Assembly: GCA_965229785.1 (NCBI GenBank)
Contig: CBDDJS010000001.1
Coordinates: forward strand, 930,001-994,000
DNA length: 64,000 nt
Direction: 5' to 3'
Source: JAWPMT01 sp965229785
GTDB lineage: Bacteria; Bacteroidota; Bacteroidia; Cytophagales; Cyclobacteriaceae
The notes below the pieces were generated by a model. The model saw only the letters and a program-made list of their open reading frames with translations. It had not been told where the DNA came from and made no database searches. The position numbers were made by a program, and so were the translations under genes. Below, piece by piece: positions 26,414 through 36,101 of the stretch. The stretch's first letter is position 1; every line of letters begins with the position of its first letter.

Positions 26414-27349
26414 TTACATATCCTTTCCACAATACTTGAAAAGGATAAAACTGATGATTATCCGAAGTTTTAATAACGTTTGGGGTCCGGCTATTTTCAG
26501 GAATTTTACCGGATTTTTCATGGATTTTAATAAATGCTGAACCGCAGACCTGGGATTACCCATGGTGCTGAAACTTAGGGCTAACTTGAAATCAATGATG
26601 GTCTTGAGAGAGGGGTCTCTTTGGCCAAAATCAGCTTGCAGTCGTTTTAGGAATTCAGTAACCTTTTGATTCCCTGATTGTGAAAGATGATAATTGTCAT
26701 GGACCCTTATGAATGCCAGTGCTTCACTGGATTGTTTTTTACCAAAAATGAAGCCTGCATTTAACAATTTGAACCATAGATAGATGTCTTCTCCGATTTG
26801 GAATGACTCTTCAAAGGCGAACTGGTCAAAAACTTCTCGACGAAAGACCATGGAGTTGATTTGTGGGGGGTGCTGATACAATAGTCCAGGATATTTTTGG
26901 TGATAAGTGTGTTGTTTCGACTGGGCTTTTAAAGTTTCTTTAAGTACGTGATATCGGAATCGAGTCCTTACCGATTGCGGGTCCGCCGAAGATCGACAAA
27001 GAGCAATGTCAATATTGGACTGTTGGTCAAACGAATCCAAGGCGTATTGCATGAATGAAGGAGCAATTCGGTCATCATCATCCAGGAAGCAGACATAATC
27101 ACCGCTACACGCTCTTAATCCGGTATTTCGAGCGCTGGAGACACCCGTGTTTTTGTTTTTCCTGATGAGGCGAATACGACCGTCTATGCCACAAATTGTA
27201 GCAATTTTCTGTTCAGTTGTTTTGTTTGAACCATCGTCAATGATAATGATTTCAAAGGAAGTTACCGTTTGAGCCAGAACCGAGGAGACAGCTTGCTCAA
27301 GGAACTGAGTTCTGTTGAAGCATGGTATGATTACGGAGAACCGTGGCAT
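26414..27349 (-). CDS. Family 2 glycosyltransferase
   Basis: 311-residue GT-A fold enzyme. The nucleotide-sugar site is visible: FSVIIPCFNRTQFLEQAVSS at the N-terminus, IIIIDDGS, the GVSSARNTGL helix and the DxD-type motif FLDDDDR (about residue 92). The C-terminus has two short hydrophobic segments but no clear multi-pass domain. Donor and acceptor are unknown. It converges with the gene at 25491 and stands alone, not in a polysaccharide cluster. Confidence 0.9.
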   Translation of the reverse strand: MPRFSVIIPCFNRTQFLEQAVSSVLAQTVTSFEIIIIDDGSNKTTEQKIATICGIDGRIRLIRKNKNTGVSSARNTGLRACSGDYVCFLDDDDRIAPSFMQYALDSFDQQSNIDIALCRSSADPQSVRTRFRYHVLKETLKAQSKQHTYHQKYPGLLYQHPPQINSMVFRREVFDQFAFEESFQIGEDIYLWFKLLNAGFIFGKKQSSEALAFIRVHDNYHLSQSGNQKVTEFLKRLQADFGQRDPSLKTIIDFKLALSFSTMGNPRSAVQHLLKSMKNPVKFLKIAGPQTLLKLRIIISFILFKYCGKDM

Positions 27350-27435
27350 GATCTAAAGCTACTCTGGTCTCAGAGATGCAACAACATTACAGCAAATTGC
27401 TAAATTCTCAGAAGTATTATGACGCTTCTTTTTCT

Positions 27436-28350
27436 TTATGGTTTTAATAAATGCTTCAGTGCTTGTTCGAGTGCAGGATATTGAAATCTGAACCTTTCAT
27501 CTTCCAGTCTTTGTGATTTGACAAACCTTCCGTAAAGGCCGAGTTCAGGATCTGTCTTGAATATCATTTTGGCGCCAAGGCGAGCCATCCAGGCAGGGGT
27601 AGGGAGACCAATGGGTATTTTCATGAGCTTCCTTAGCGTTTTCATGAATACTTCATTGGAAACAGGATTCGGAGCACTGGCAATGTATGGTCCTTCGAAA
27701 TGGTTATGTTCAATGGCCTGGACGATCAATTCATTTAAATCATCTTCATGGATCCAACTGAAACCCTGTTGACCACTCCCAACTTTTCCTCCCAGACATA
27801 ATCGAACGATGTTTTTCAGCGTAGAAAGCGCTCCGCCATTTTTTCCAATTACAAAACTTGTGCGAAGCATTACACCTCTTACTCCCGGAATGATTGATTC
27901 GAGGAATGTTTTTTCCCATGCCTTGCCAACAAAGGGCGCCAAGCCATAACCATAACTGGAATCTTCTGTGCAAATCTGATGAGGAGGATCTCCGTAGATA
28001 TGTGCGGTAGACATTTGGATCCAAACTTTCGGCGGATTTTCAGCTTTTGCGAGCGCCTGCCCCAGAACTCTGGTTGCGTCCACGCGTGATCTAAGGATCA
28101 AATCACAATTATCTGGTGTTTTGATGCAATCGACCGTTTTACCAGCCAGGTTTACCACCGCTTTGGCGCCTTCAAGAACCTTGTACCAGTTGTCGAGCGT
28201 GTGACCGTCCCAGGGGACAAAACGATAAGGCAAGGTTTTGTCAGGCTCATTTCTTGCGATCAATACGGGTTCATATCCATTTTTCGATAGATATTCAGCC
28301 AGGCTTAGTCCTATAAATCCAGTCCCTCCGGTGATGACAATTCGATCCAT
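27436..28350 (-). CDS. TIGR01777-type NAD(P)-dependent epimerase/dehydratase-like protein
   Basis: 304-residue extended short-chain dehydrogenase-like protein of the YfcH/SulA-like group. The Rossmann motif is VITGGTGFIG at residues 4-13; the family features VPWDG, NLAGKTVDC, STAHIYGD and the C-terminal PALEQALKHLL (DUF1731 region) are present. The catalytic YxxxK of classical members is replaced by a GKAWEK segment, as usual in this group. Substrate unknown. Single gene. Confidence 0.88.
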   Translation of the reverse strand: MDRIVITGGTGFIGLSLAEYLSKNGYEPVLIARNEPDKTLPYRFVPWDGHTLDNWYKVLEGAKAVVNLAGKTVDCIKTPDNCDLILRSRVDATRVLGQALAKAENPPKVWIQMSTAHIYGDPPHQICTEDSSYGYGLAPFVGKAWEKTFLESIIPGVRGVMLRTSFVIGKNGGALSTLKNIVRLCLGGKVGSGQQGFSWIHEDDLNELIVQAIEHNHFEGPYIASAPNPVSNEVFMKTLRKLMKIPIGLPTPAWMARLGAKMIFKTDPELGLYGRFVKSQRLEDERFRFQYPALEQALKHLLKP

Positions 28351-28461
28351 TGCTTTGATGTTTGGTATATAAAAATAACTTCCAGAAGGCAGTGAAAGTT
28401 AAATGATATTGCCATCAAAATGCCGGATGTCGAACCCCGTATGAATGCTTAGGTGCCAGAG

Positions 28462-28872
28462 TTAATCTTCGATCATATCCTGGATCTTTCGAAGGTACTC
28501 TTCCGGAAAATCAAGGCGCTTGGCCAACGCATATAAAGAAGTGGCGTATTTAGAATTTGTACCCGTGATCTTTTCTAAAGGCAAGTTATAGCATCTGGCC
28601 TCGATGGGCTCATTCTTGTCTGCAAAAACGATTACGTCTTCCGGTAGGTAGTCCGCGACACTCGGCTCGCTGTATAGCTTATTGAGAGCGTTGCTATCAC
28701 AATTCATGATGATACCGTAACATACATTGTCGGGTGAGGGGACTAATGAGGCTCGATTTCCGATTTTTAGCTGATAATCTTTGAGATACCCTTTCCTTGG
28801 ATTGAGGGGATCAATGCCATTCTTTGATAAAATGGTTTCATCCATGAATAGACCATAAAAAAATACTTCCAT
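28462..28872 (-). CDS. Gamma-glutamylcyclotransferase-like (AIG2 fold) protein
   Basis: 136-residue protein resembling the GGCT/AIG2 family: MEVFFYGLFMDETIL at the start (family motif YGxL), YGIIMNCD, and LYSEPSVADYLPEDV. The ATG at 28872 is chosen because the fold starts right there; an upstream ATG adds seven residues. The usual catalytic Glu cannot be located with certainty. Enzymatic substrate unknown. Confidence 0.65.
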   Translation of the reverse strand: MEVFFYGLFMDETILSKNGIDPLNPRKGYLKDYQLKIGNRASLVPSPDNVCYGIIMNCDSNALNKLYSEPSVADYLPEDVIVFADKNEPIEARCYNLPLEKITGTNSKYATSLYALAKRLDFPEEYLRKIQDMIED

Positions 28873-28944
28873 AAAGCGTTTTTCAAGGAACAACTGTCTT
28901 GCAACATAACCTCATATCGCCGGGATCACAACATAAATGCCTTA

Positions 28945-29781
28945 CTAACCATGGGTTCCCCTAACCGTAAGCCCTTGTAAAGTTGCCCATTCCGTCCACG
29001 AACCATCATACAATGCGAGGCTTTCTTTTCCTGCCAAAAGACTTGCCATCATGATGATGCAGGCCGTAAGGCCAGACCCACAACTAAATACCAATGGTTT
29101 TTCCTTTTCAGGAATTTTATCAAACAGTTCAATTAATGATTCCCTGGATTTGAATTTGTACTGATCGAGTACCTGCGAATAGGGTATGTTGAATGAATCA
29201 GGTATACTGCCGCTACTCAATGATTGACGTGGTTCGGGTAGTGTTCCAGAAAAACGGCCCGCAGATCTCGCATCTACTACCTTAAACTCCTTTGCTTTGC
29301 AATTTTCAACCACTTCATCGTAGGTCTTGACCATTTGGTACTGATAATTCGCTTTGAAGTTTCCAGGAGCAAAGTTTTTACGATGATCGGCTTCCACTGG
29401 ATAACCCCCTTTGATCCATTCGGGTAGGCCTCCATCCAGCACGTATACCTCTTCATGTCCCATGGCTTTGAACATCCACCACACCCTTGGGCTGGCATAG
29501 ATACCCATATTGTCATAGACGACAATCCGTGATTGTTTATTGACCCCCAATGTCCGACACGCTGTTTCAAATTGTTCAGGAGACGGCAAAGTGTTAGGAA
29601 AGGAAGCATCCGAATCTGAAAATTGCTCTTTGAGGTCCAAAAACCTTGCACCAGGTATGGTAACTCGTACTACCGGGGCAGTTTTTCCTTCCGCTGTACC
29701 AGGCAGACTGGCATCTAGCAAAACCAGCTCTGGTTCCAGCAGATTTTGGTGTAGCCAGCTTGTATTAACAATGGGGAGCAT
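28945..29781 (-). CDS. sseA: Sulfurtransferase (rhodanese / 3-mercaptopyruvate type)
   Basis: 278-residue protein with two rhodanese domains. The catalytic Cys234 is in CGSGLTA, and the CGS-G motif is typical of 3-mercaptopyruvate sulfurtransferases rather than of thiosulfate rhodaneses (CRxGx[R/T]). Other family blocks: GARFLDL, YVLDGGLPEW, DARSAGRFSG. The start at 29781 is chosen because the protein then begins MLPIVNTSWL; an upstream in-frame extension of 69 residues runs toward the alpha/beta hydrolase gene and has no family resemblance. Confidence 0.9.
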   Translation of the reverse strand: MLPIVNTSWLHQNLLEPELVLLDASLPGTAEGKTAPVVRVTIPGARFLDLKEQFSDSDASFPNTLPSPEQFETACRTLGVNKQSRIVVYDNMGIYASPRVWWMFKAMGHEEVYVLDGGLPEWIKGGYPVEADHRKNFAPGNFKANYQYQMVKTYDEVVENCKAKEFKVVDARSAGRFSGTLPEPRQSLSSGSIPDSFNIPYSQVLDQYKFKSRESLIELFDKIPEKEKPLVFSCGSGLTACIIMMASLLAGKESLALYDGSWTEWATLQGLTVRGTHG

Positions 29782-29896
29782 AGTCGAGTATTTGTCAGTC
29801 AAAACTAAATGAAAGTGTACTGTGATATTTAAGAGCCTCGGGTATTCTATCCAAAGCTCCGTATTTGTGAATTCGTTTAATCGTTGTAAAGGGAGC

Positions 29897-31369
29897 CTAC
29901 CGAAGGGATGGGTGAGCTTTTGAGTTGCCTTTGACCTTAATGAAGTGAAGGTCCGCGTAACGGGCGGTTGTTGAAGGAATGGATTCACCTTTCAAAAAAG
30001 CAGGTATGATTTCTTCGACGACTTCCGCGTCCCAATGTGCTTGTTCATGTCCGGCGTTTTCGACCAAAACATGATGCGAATTGCTGAATCCTTTCATAGT
30101 GACTTTCACCTGATCGAAAGGGGTCCGGCAATCCAGACTTCCGGTTATGAATAGGGTAGGGATGTCAGTCTGGACAGGAAGAGATGGGTCAAAAGAAAGG
30201 GTAGTAGTTGGCCAATGGTCTTTAGCCGCGGAAAACGGGAAATTCACCACATTTCCAAATGGACTGTGAGCAGCTTCTGAGAGGATCCTAGCCCATCGGG
30301 AAGTGCTTGCTCCTGAGGCCAATTGTTGATTGATGCCATCTGCGGGAACGGCCAGACCAAAGACCAATCTCTTTTGTACAAACCACTGCAATATGGAATA
30401 ATCTCCCTGATCAATGTTGTAGAGCAACCTGGGTATTACGGGAATATCGTTGTAATCGTCAATATCCAGACGAAGGATCAGGGCCAATCCGAAAGCCCCG
30501 ATGCTGAGGTCAATCTTTTTCTGAGTAAATGGATTTGTAACGGAAACCACGACTGGATCCGTTTCAAGATTGTTCATCACCCGGTATACCAGCGCTTTGA
30601 AATCTGTTATGTCCTGATTGACCGCAGGGTCTTGATTTACGAGCTGACTCAATTTATCAAGATGCGTTTCAAGGTATCTTGGATAATTGAATGCCTGATT
30701 AGGAGCGTCTGCTCCCGCGAGAACGGCTTTGTGAACACGATCTGGATAAAGCCTCATGATGGCCATACTGATATGTGAGCCGAAGCTGAATCCATACAAT
30801 GAATAGCGACTAAGGCCAAGTGCATCCATCAAATCATTAACATCATGGGCGTGAGATTCGATGGTATAGCCGGTTATATCTACACCTTGAGAATCAAAGT
30901 AATGGAGCGCTTTCTTTACCATACGCTGGTAGTGCTTATTGGCTGCATCTTCGCTGATCAGGAAATCTTCAGGAAAGGGACCATCCCAGATGTAAGTGAG
31001 TGATCCATCATCAATGGTTCGACGATCTACAAAGATCAAATCGCTGATCTCAAGCAAATCTGTCCAATCACTCAGATCGACAGGGCTGTCTGCTTGCCAG
31101 GTGATTTTGCCTCCGGCACCTTCCAGGAATACGATTGGTAGTCCTGGGTTATCAGATAAACTTTTTAACCAGACGTACTTGACTTTCACTTTTCTACTGG
31201 CTGGATTCGATCGGTTTTCGGCCACTTCCAGAAAGCCGGTTTCACCTTGTATTTGCAATTGATCATGGGTTTTGTAGGTTTTTGAAGCTCTATCGACCAA
31301 TTTAGATTGGCTTTGCAATGAAAACCCAAGAAGTATGGTGATGAATAAAGTAAGTATCAGCTTTTTCAT
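29897..31369 (-). CDS. Exported alpha/beta hydrolase, proline-iminopeptidase-like
   Basis: 490-residue hydrolase with a signal peptide (ends near LQSQS). The oxyanion-hole segment FLEGAGG (81-87), nucleophile Ser195 in GFSFGSH, and later acid and His in ITGSLDCRTP and ENAGHEQAHWD form the expected catalytic set. The long insert between Ser and Asp is typical of tripeptidyl-peptidase/prolyl-aminopeptidase-like enzymes. It lies just downstream of an AraC-type regulator on the same strand, separated by an inverted repeat. Confidence 0.85.
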   Translation of the reverse strand: MKKLILTLFITILLGFSLQSQSKLVDRASKTYKTHDQLQIQGETGFLEVAENRSNPASRKVKVKYVWLKSLSDNPGLPIVFLEGAGGKITWQADSPVDLSDWTDLLEISDLIFVDRRTIDDGSLTYIWDGPFPEDFLISEDAANKHYQRMVKKALHYFDSQGVDITGYTIESHAHDVNDLMDALGLSRYSLYGFSFGSHISMAIMRLYPDRVHKAVLAGADAPNQAFNYPRYLETHLDKLSQLVNQDPAVNQDITDFKALVYRVMNNLETDPVVVSVTNPFTQKKIDLSIGAFGLALILRLDIDDYNDIPVIPRLLYNIDQGDYSILQWFVQKRLVFGLAVPADGINQQLASGASTSRWARILSEAAHSPFGNVVNFPFSAAKDHWPTTTLSFDPSLPVQTDIPTLFITGSLDCRTPFDQVKVTMKGFSNSHHVLVENAGHEQAHWDAEVVEEIIPAFLKGESIPSTTARYADLHFIKVKGNSKAHPSLR

Positions 31370-31425
31370 ATCATTTGACTTTCCCCAAAGCTGTAACGCC
31401 TGGTAGAGATATGATAATTGGGGTG

Positions 31426-31447
31426 GTCTCAGATCGTCATATGAGAC
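31426..31447. promoter_or_regulatory. Inverted repeat between AraC-type regulator and hydrolase
   Basis: GTCTCA (31426-31431) and TGAGAC (31442-31447) with a 10-base spacer, immediately after the stop of the regulator gene and about 57 bases before the hydrolase start. It could be an operator of the hydrolase or a weak hairpin. Confidence 0.3.
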
Positions 31448-31450
31448 GTC

Positions 31451-32560
31451 TTACAATTGAGAACGCATGAATTCAGTAGGCGTCATGCCCGTTTCCTTCT
31501 TAAAAACGCGATAGAAAGAAGCCTTTGAGCTGAAACCAACTTCTTGTCCTAATCCCTGAATTGAGTACTTCTGACTATCAGGATCCTGGCTAAGTTGCTT
31601 GAAGGCTGAAACACGATACTGACTAATCAAGTCACTGAAGGTGGTGTGGAGCGTTTCATTGATCATCTTAGAAACACTGTTGATCGGCCACTCTAAATGA
31701 CCAGCAAGTTTGGCAACGGTCAACTTGGGGTCCTTGTACAATTCTTGCTTTTCCAGGGCATAGATCAATTCATTCTTCTTGGTTTCTAATTCATCGATGG
31801 CAAATTTGAACCTTCCGACCTTATCCATGTAATTTCCCACAACCTTACCATACCTAATGAGATATAAATAGCCTAAACCATAAATCCAGATGGCCTTGAT
31901 GATACCCAAAGGTGTATAAATCCAGGTGGAGTTTTCATCAAGTTGGTTGATGAACTGAAGGCCAACGGGAATAGCAATGAGGAGGAATCCTATGACCAGA
32001 CACCAGGAAATGATCAGTATAGATAACCACTTTTTAATTTGATGAAATTCTCTGAGAACCTGCTTGGTATCCAAAGATTCCTGATAGAGAAACCACGCGT
32101 AAATGGCCAGTTGAATCATGCCAATACCTGAAACAAACAGGGCATAGGTCTGGATCAAAGGAATATTTTCATAAGCCCAATCCATGTTTGCTCCGAAGTA
32201 AAGAAACGACCCTGTGAATAATAGTACATCAAACAGTAGCGAAGGAATAAAGTGCAGAAAGTCGCTCCGTTGAAATTTTCGGAATGGATCTTTGATGTGT
32301 AGGACATGCAAATAAGCCAGGGGGCCATAGGTCATGCCAAAATCCATTGGTATGGGAAATCGAACATTAAAGGCATGGATGGAAGACTCCAATGTGGAAT
32401 GGAGTAATGCCATTGAAAACAAAAAGATTAGAACCCCTAAATATCGATTGGGTTGCCTTGCAGGATGTAGGAATATGATGAGTAAGGCCAGAACAAAGCC
32501 TTGAAATACGGCAAGAAGAAAATAGAAGTTTGAGTTGTTCAGAGAGGTGTCTAACATCAA
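31451..32560 (-). CDS. Membrane-bound AraC-family regulator
   Basis: 369-residue protein with about seven membrane segments (residues 10-235) and a C-terminal AraC domain (about 265-368): LTVAKLAGHLEWPINSVSKM and GLGQEVGFSSKASFYRVFKK, then TGMTPTEFMRSQL. Same architecture as the regulator at 19577 but only distantly similar. Gene order and strand suggest it regulates the adjacent alpha/beta hydrolase. A second ATG one codon later is an equally good start. Confidence 0.92.
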   Translation of the reverse strand: MMLDTSLNNSNFYFLLAVFQGFVLALLIIFLHPARQPNRYLGVLIFLFSMALLHSTLESSIHAFNVRFPIPMDFGMTYGPLAYLHVLHIKDPFRKFQRSDFLHFIPSLLFDVLLFTGSFLYFGANMDWAYENIPLIQTYALFVSGIGMIQLAIYAWFLYQESLDTKQVLREFHQIKKWLSILIISWCLVIGFLLIAIPVGLQFINQLDENSTWIYTPLGIIKAIWIYGLGYLYLIRYGKVVGNYMDKVGRFKFAIDELETKKNELIYALEKQELYKDPKLTVAKLAGHLEWPINSVSKMINETLHTTFSDLISQYRVSAFKQLSQDPDSQKYSIQGLGQEVGFSSKASFYRVFKKETGMTPTEFMRSQL

Positions 32561-32836
32561 CCCGAAGATAAGAATTCATCAGGTTATATTCTGATAGAAT
32601 AACCTTAATGATTCTTCGGATTCGATGTATGAGTTAATTCGTAAAACCGATGAGCAAACAAATAATGTTGGCTGTTCCTAAGACCAACTCAGTAACTAAT
32701 CCGGTGATCAATTGCTTACCTGATGATTTCCCGCCAACAATGATGCGGTTCCGGGCTGACGTGATTGTGATTGCGTGATAATGGTGGTCAAAACGAGATA
32801 TTCCTGCTTTTCTTAAGTTTCCATAGCCTAGCAATT

Positions 32837-33403
32837 TTACTTCCGCTTAGCGATCATTAAAATTGAATCTTCTGCTTCGAATTCGGCATATGTCTGGACT
32901 AAAAGGAAGTCGAAATTCGGACCGAAAAAGTCACCCAGAGATTCGGATGTATGGTAATTCACGTACAGACCTTTGAAAACCTCCGATCCTTCTCCTTTCC
33001 AAAAGGAGTGACAAATAATCCCACCCGGCTCTAAGACGGCCTGTTGCCGGCGGATAGACTGCCGAAGTTCCTCGTCATGTAAGTGATGCATTACTTTGTT
33101 CGAGTAGATCACATCAAATCTTTCAGTCGTGTCAATCGTTATGGCATCTAGGTCAAGAAAACGTCCACCCCGGAAAGTGGTTTGAAGATGATGCAAGAAT
33201 TCTGGTGAATTGTCCGAACCTACTACCTTATAATCGGCGGAAAGCAGTTTCCAGTCTGTACCAGGGCCTGAACCTAACTCCAATACCCTGGAATCAGCAG
33301 GGATAAGGGGTTTAAGTTTAGCGATGAGCTCACCACCATGGACATCCTTTGCCATTTGAATATATTCTTCAACGGATGCTTTGGTATTGTAATATTCTGC
33401 CAT
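32837..33403 (-). CDS. SAM-dependent methyltransferase
   Basis: 188-residue class I methyltransferase. Motif I is VLELGSGPGTD (40-50), followed by VVGSDNSPEFL for the acidic loop, FDVIYSNKVMHHL for motif IV and LEPGGIICHSFW for motif VI. Similar in length to small-molecule methyltransferases of the UbiE type; substrate unknown. Single gene, divergent from a serine hydrolase gene. Confidence 0.88.
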   Translation of the reverse strand: MAEYYNTKASVEEYIQMAKDVHGGELIAKLKPLIPADSRVLELGSGPGTDWKLLSADYKVVGSDNSPEFLHHLQTTFRGGRFLDLDAITIDTTERFDVIYSNKVMHHLHDEELRQSIRRQQAVLEPGGIICHSFWKGEGSEVFKGLYVNYHTSESLGDFFGPNFDFLLVQTYAEFEAEDSILMIAKRK

Positions 33404-33647
33404 AAACCCAAATTTAGATCACTCCAAGTGTTTATCGTAACATGTTGATAACCAGAATGTAAATTATCAATTACGACAAAATCGAAACAAATAGCGCTCG
33501 CTCTCGTTTAGTTTTTCGACATAATCGAATGAAATAATAAATTTAGGAGCAATACCCTTGCTTTTACGCCAAAACCCAGGCCTGCCGGCGATGGGGGTGA
33601 ATTTGTATGGAACCTGAAGAAACACATCTAAATCGCATCGACTTACC

Positions 33648-34958
33648 ATGAAAACATTTCCCTTTCATCGTTCATCAGTTATCCTGATGTTATTTGGCCT
33701 TTTTCATGCATGTGCTCAATTGCCAGACCCTGAGCAATTGACAAATCAAGTGACAGAGATGATTGAACCTCATGCCGCGAAGCAGCTATTTAGTGGAGTC
33801 GTATTGATAGGATCGGGAGACTCCATCATTTATCATGAAGCTTTCGGATATGCGGATATGGCTTTTGAAAGTTTTAATCGCATGGATACGCGGTTTAGCA
33901 TAGGCTCTATTACAAAACTGTTCACCAGCATCATAACGCAGCAATTAGTAGCTGAACGAAAGATAGACCTTGAGCATCCGGTTGAAAAGTACATTTCCGG
34001 TTTTCCAAAGGGGCCTGGAAATCGTGTGGTGAAAATTAGTCACTTATTGAATCATAGATCGGGCATTCCACACCGAGTCACTGGCAGCGATGAGGAGCTT
34101 ATGTGGCTAAGTGCGAAAGATATTGTTGAAAAAGTAAAAGACACTACACTGCTCTTTAGACCTGGTAAGGAAAGGCTTTATAGCAGCGCTGGCTACACGG
34201 TATTGGCACGGGTCATTGAAATGGCTGAAGAAAAACCTTTTGATCAGGTTGTATCCGAACGAATTTTTGATCTGGCGGGAATGAAGTCGTCAATAAGTGT
34301 AGCTAAATACACGATAGTGGAGGCTGGAGCTACTTCATATTTCCTTCGGACGAGAGGAGGGGAACTTGCTCTGACGGCAGCTCCTGACAAAAAATTGAGT
34401 TACCTGACAGGAGCTGGATCGGTTTATTCGACGGCTGAAGATTTGTTCAAATTTCGAAATGCCCTTACCAAAGGAGTTTTGGGGTCTGAATTGTCAGAAA
34501 TGGAGGATATGAGAAATGGTGTACGATGGCGAGGCTGGACCGGTCGTACCAATGGTTTCTGGTCGTATTTGGATGTGTTACCCTCAACGGATCTTACCTT
34601 GATCATTTTAACCAACCTGGGGTCTGCTTCGACCTGGAAGTTAAGGGCGCAATTGAGGAATTTGCTGCAAGGGAAAGCTACTGGGACCATTGATTTTCCG
34701 CCATCGGTTGCACCAGCCTTTGAAAACCCCGAATCTCTGATAGGGCAATATGAAAACAGGGGAAGGGTGGCCACAATCACTTATTTGGATGGACGGTTAT
34801 ACCGGGGAGAAAATGAGTTTTATCCTGTTGCGAATGATCGATATTATACCCTGGGAAGTGGGTCCTTCCTCAAATTCAGACGTGACAAATCAGGAATGGT
34901 GGATGCACTTATTCAAGTACGGAGTGATGGTGAGACCGTATTCCGAAGATTGAAGTAG
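33648..34958 (+). CDS. Serine hydrolase lipoprotein, class C beta-lactamase family
   Basis: 436-residue lipoprotein-like protein (FHAC, Cys22). SxxK is SITK (Ser87, Lys90), the YxN position is YSS (Tyr178), with NHRSGIPH between them. The KTG-equivalent motif is less clear (GRTNGFWSY). The C-terminal part (about 340-436) is a beta-rich lipocalin-like domain. Third member of this family in the window, without an adjacent AraC-type regulator. Confidence 0.87.
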   Translation: MKTFPFHRSSVILMLFGLFHACAQLPDPEQLTNQVTEMIEPHAAKQLFSGVVLIGSGDSIIYHEAFGYADMAFESFNRMDTRFSIGSITKLFTSIITQQLVAERKIDLEHPVEKYISGFPKGPGNRVVKISHLLNHRSGIPHRVTGSDEELMWLSAKDIVEKVKDTTLLFRPGKERLYSSAGYTVLARVIEMAEEKPFDQVVSERIFDLAGMKSSISVAKYTIVEAGATSYFLRTRGGELALTAAPDKKLSYLTGAGSVYSTAEDLFKFRNALTKGVLGSELSEMEDMRNGVRWRGWTGRTNGFWSYLDVLPSTDLTLIILTNLGSASTWKLRAQLRNLLQGKATGTIDFPPSVAPAFENPESLIGQYENRGRVATITYLDGRLYRGENEFYPVANDRYYTLGSGSFLKFRRDKSGMVDALIQVRSDGETVFRRLK

Positions 34959-35068
34959 ACGATTTGCACGGCATTTAACCAATGCCTTTATTTCGCAGAG
35001 ACAATTCGTCAGTTCACCGATTACGTTTTTTGATGGGTATGTTGAGCGCATCCTTTGCAAAAAAAAGA

Positions 35069-35464
35069 ATGAAAAGATCTGTAATTTTCACTCGGCTTGG
35101 AGGAGTGATCAATCTACTTGTGGGCATCCTTCATATTAGCTTCTGGAAACTTTTTGATTGGGCCACGGAACTACCAAAGCTCAGTGTGATGAATAGCAAC
35201 ATCATGCAAATGCTAAACTTGTTTACCATCGTGTTTTTTGGTTACACGTCGTACATTGTGCTCTTCAAAACCCATGAAGTGTTGTCGTCTAAAATGGGGC
35301 GGTACTTTTTAGGAATGCTTGCAAGTATGTATGCTGCCCGGCTGGTGATGGAATTCTATTTTCCAGCTAGAAGCTTAGGTTTCGCAGCTTTTTTACTATT
35401 TACTACATTGTTGTTTGCGGTACCCGTTTTTCAATCAAAAGGCCTTCGTCATGCGCATCAATAA
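35069..35464 (+). CDS. Four-helix membrane protein of unknown function
   Basis: 131-residue integral membrane protein with four hydrophobic segments: GGVINLLVGILHISFW, MLNLFTIVFFGYTSYIVLF, YFLGMLASMYAARLVMEFY and FAAFLLFTTLLFAVPVF. The ATG at 35069 is chosen because it begins MKRSVIFTR directly before the first helix; an ATG 29 codons upstream gives an unlikely basic extension. It overlaps the DUF2867-like gene by 14 bases, so they form a pair. Confidence 0.7.
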   Translation: MKRSVIFTRLGGVINLLVGILHISFWKLFDWATELPKLSVMNSNIMQMLNLFTIVFFGYTSYIVLFKTHEVLSSKMGRYFLGMLASMYAARLVMEFYFPARSLGFAAFLLFTTLLFAVPVFQSKGLRHAHQ

Positions 35465-36068
35465 AGAAGAACATCTAAAATTTCCATGGCGCGTACATCG
35501 GTTGTTGCCAGATTTAAGGATTGAAGATGTTTGGGAACTTCCGGTGGAAATGGACAAAGACCAGGGAATAGGGGAAGTATACCACGCCTTTGTTCAGGCA
35601 ATGGAACAAACAGTGAGGACAGGAATGGCTGGTTGGCTATTCAGGTTGAGATTGGCCATTGGCGCAGTATTGGGATGGGAAGATAAAGAGCGAATGAAAG
35701 TCAGATTTCCGGAAGGGAGCATCCGTGCTCGGTATGCAGAACAAGAAGGCCTGACCCGACTGGACATGAATTATCCAGGCTTTGGGGATTTTGTTCCGGT
35801 GTATGACTTGCAGAGAGAAATGCTGGCGGAAATAGAGAATGAAACCGTTTTGGCAGCCGCTCATTTCGGTAAGTTTGAGAAGAGGGACGGGACTTTCAGC
35901 GTACAAATGACCATTTATGTCAAACCGAAGGGTTGGTTTGGCGAGTTTTACATGGCATTGATCAAGCCTTTTCGATTATTGATTGTCTATCCCGCCATGT
36001 TGGGTATGATTGGCAGGCAGTGGCGTAAGTACCAGCAGGAAAGGGTTGTTCCAGTGCCGGTTCATTAA
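35451..36068 (+). CDS. DUF2867-like protein
   Basis: 205-residue protein of the DUF2867 type, whose fold is helix-grip-like; family members are found at the C-terminus of some NAD-dependent epimerases. Seen here: DVWELPV at the N-terminus, IGAVLGW, and VQMTIYVKPKGWFGEFYMAL followed by FRLLIVYPAML. The ATG at 35451 lies inside the end of the preceding membrane-protein gene, so the two are probably translated together. Function unknown. Confidence 0.75.
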   Translation: MRINKEEHLKFPWRVHRLLPDLRIEDVWELPVEMDKDQGIGEVYHAFVQAMEQTVRTGMAGWLFRLRLAIGAVLGWEDKERMKVRFPEGSIRARYAEQEGLTRLDMNYPGFGDFVPVYDLQREMLAEIENETVLAAAHFGKFEKRDGTFSVQMTIYVKPKGWFGEFYMALIKPFRLLIVYPAMLGMIGRQWRKYQQERVVPVPVH

Positions 36069-36101
36069 TTTGCGAAAAAGAATCTTCAGCTAATCGGGCA
36101 C

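Noticed and set aside
32634..32834. Minus-strand frame of 66 codons between the methyltransferase and AraC-type genes
   Set aside because: It starts just after the methyltransferase stop and has a hydrophobic C-terminal half, but composition looks random, no family is recognisable and the gap is short; I could not support it as a gene.
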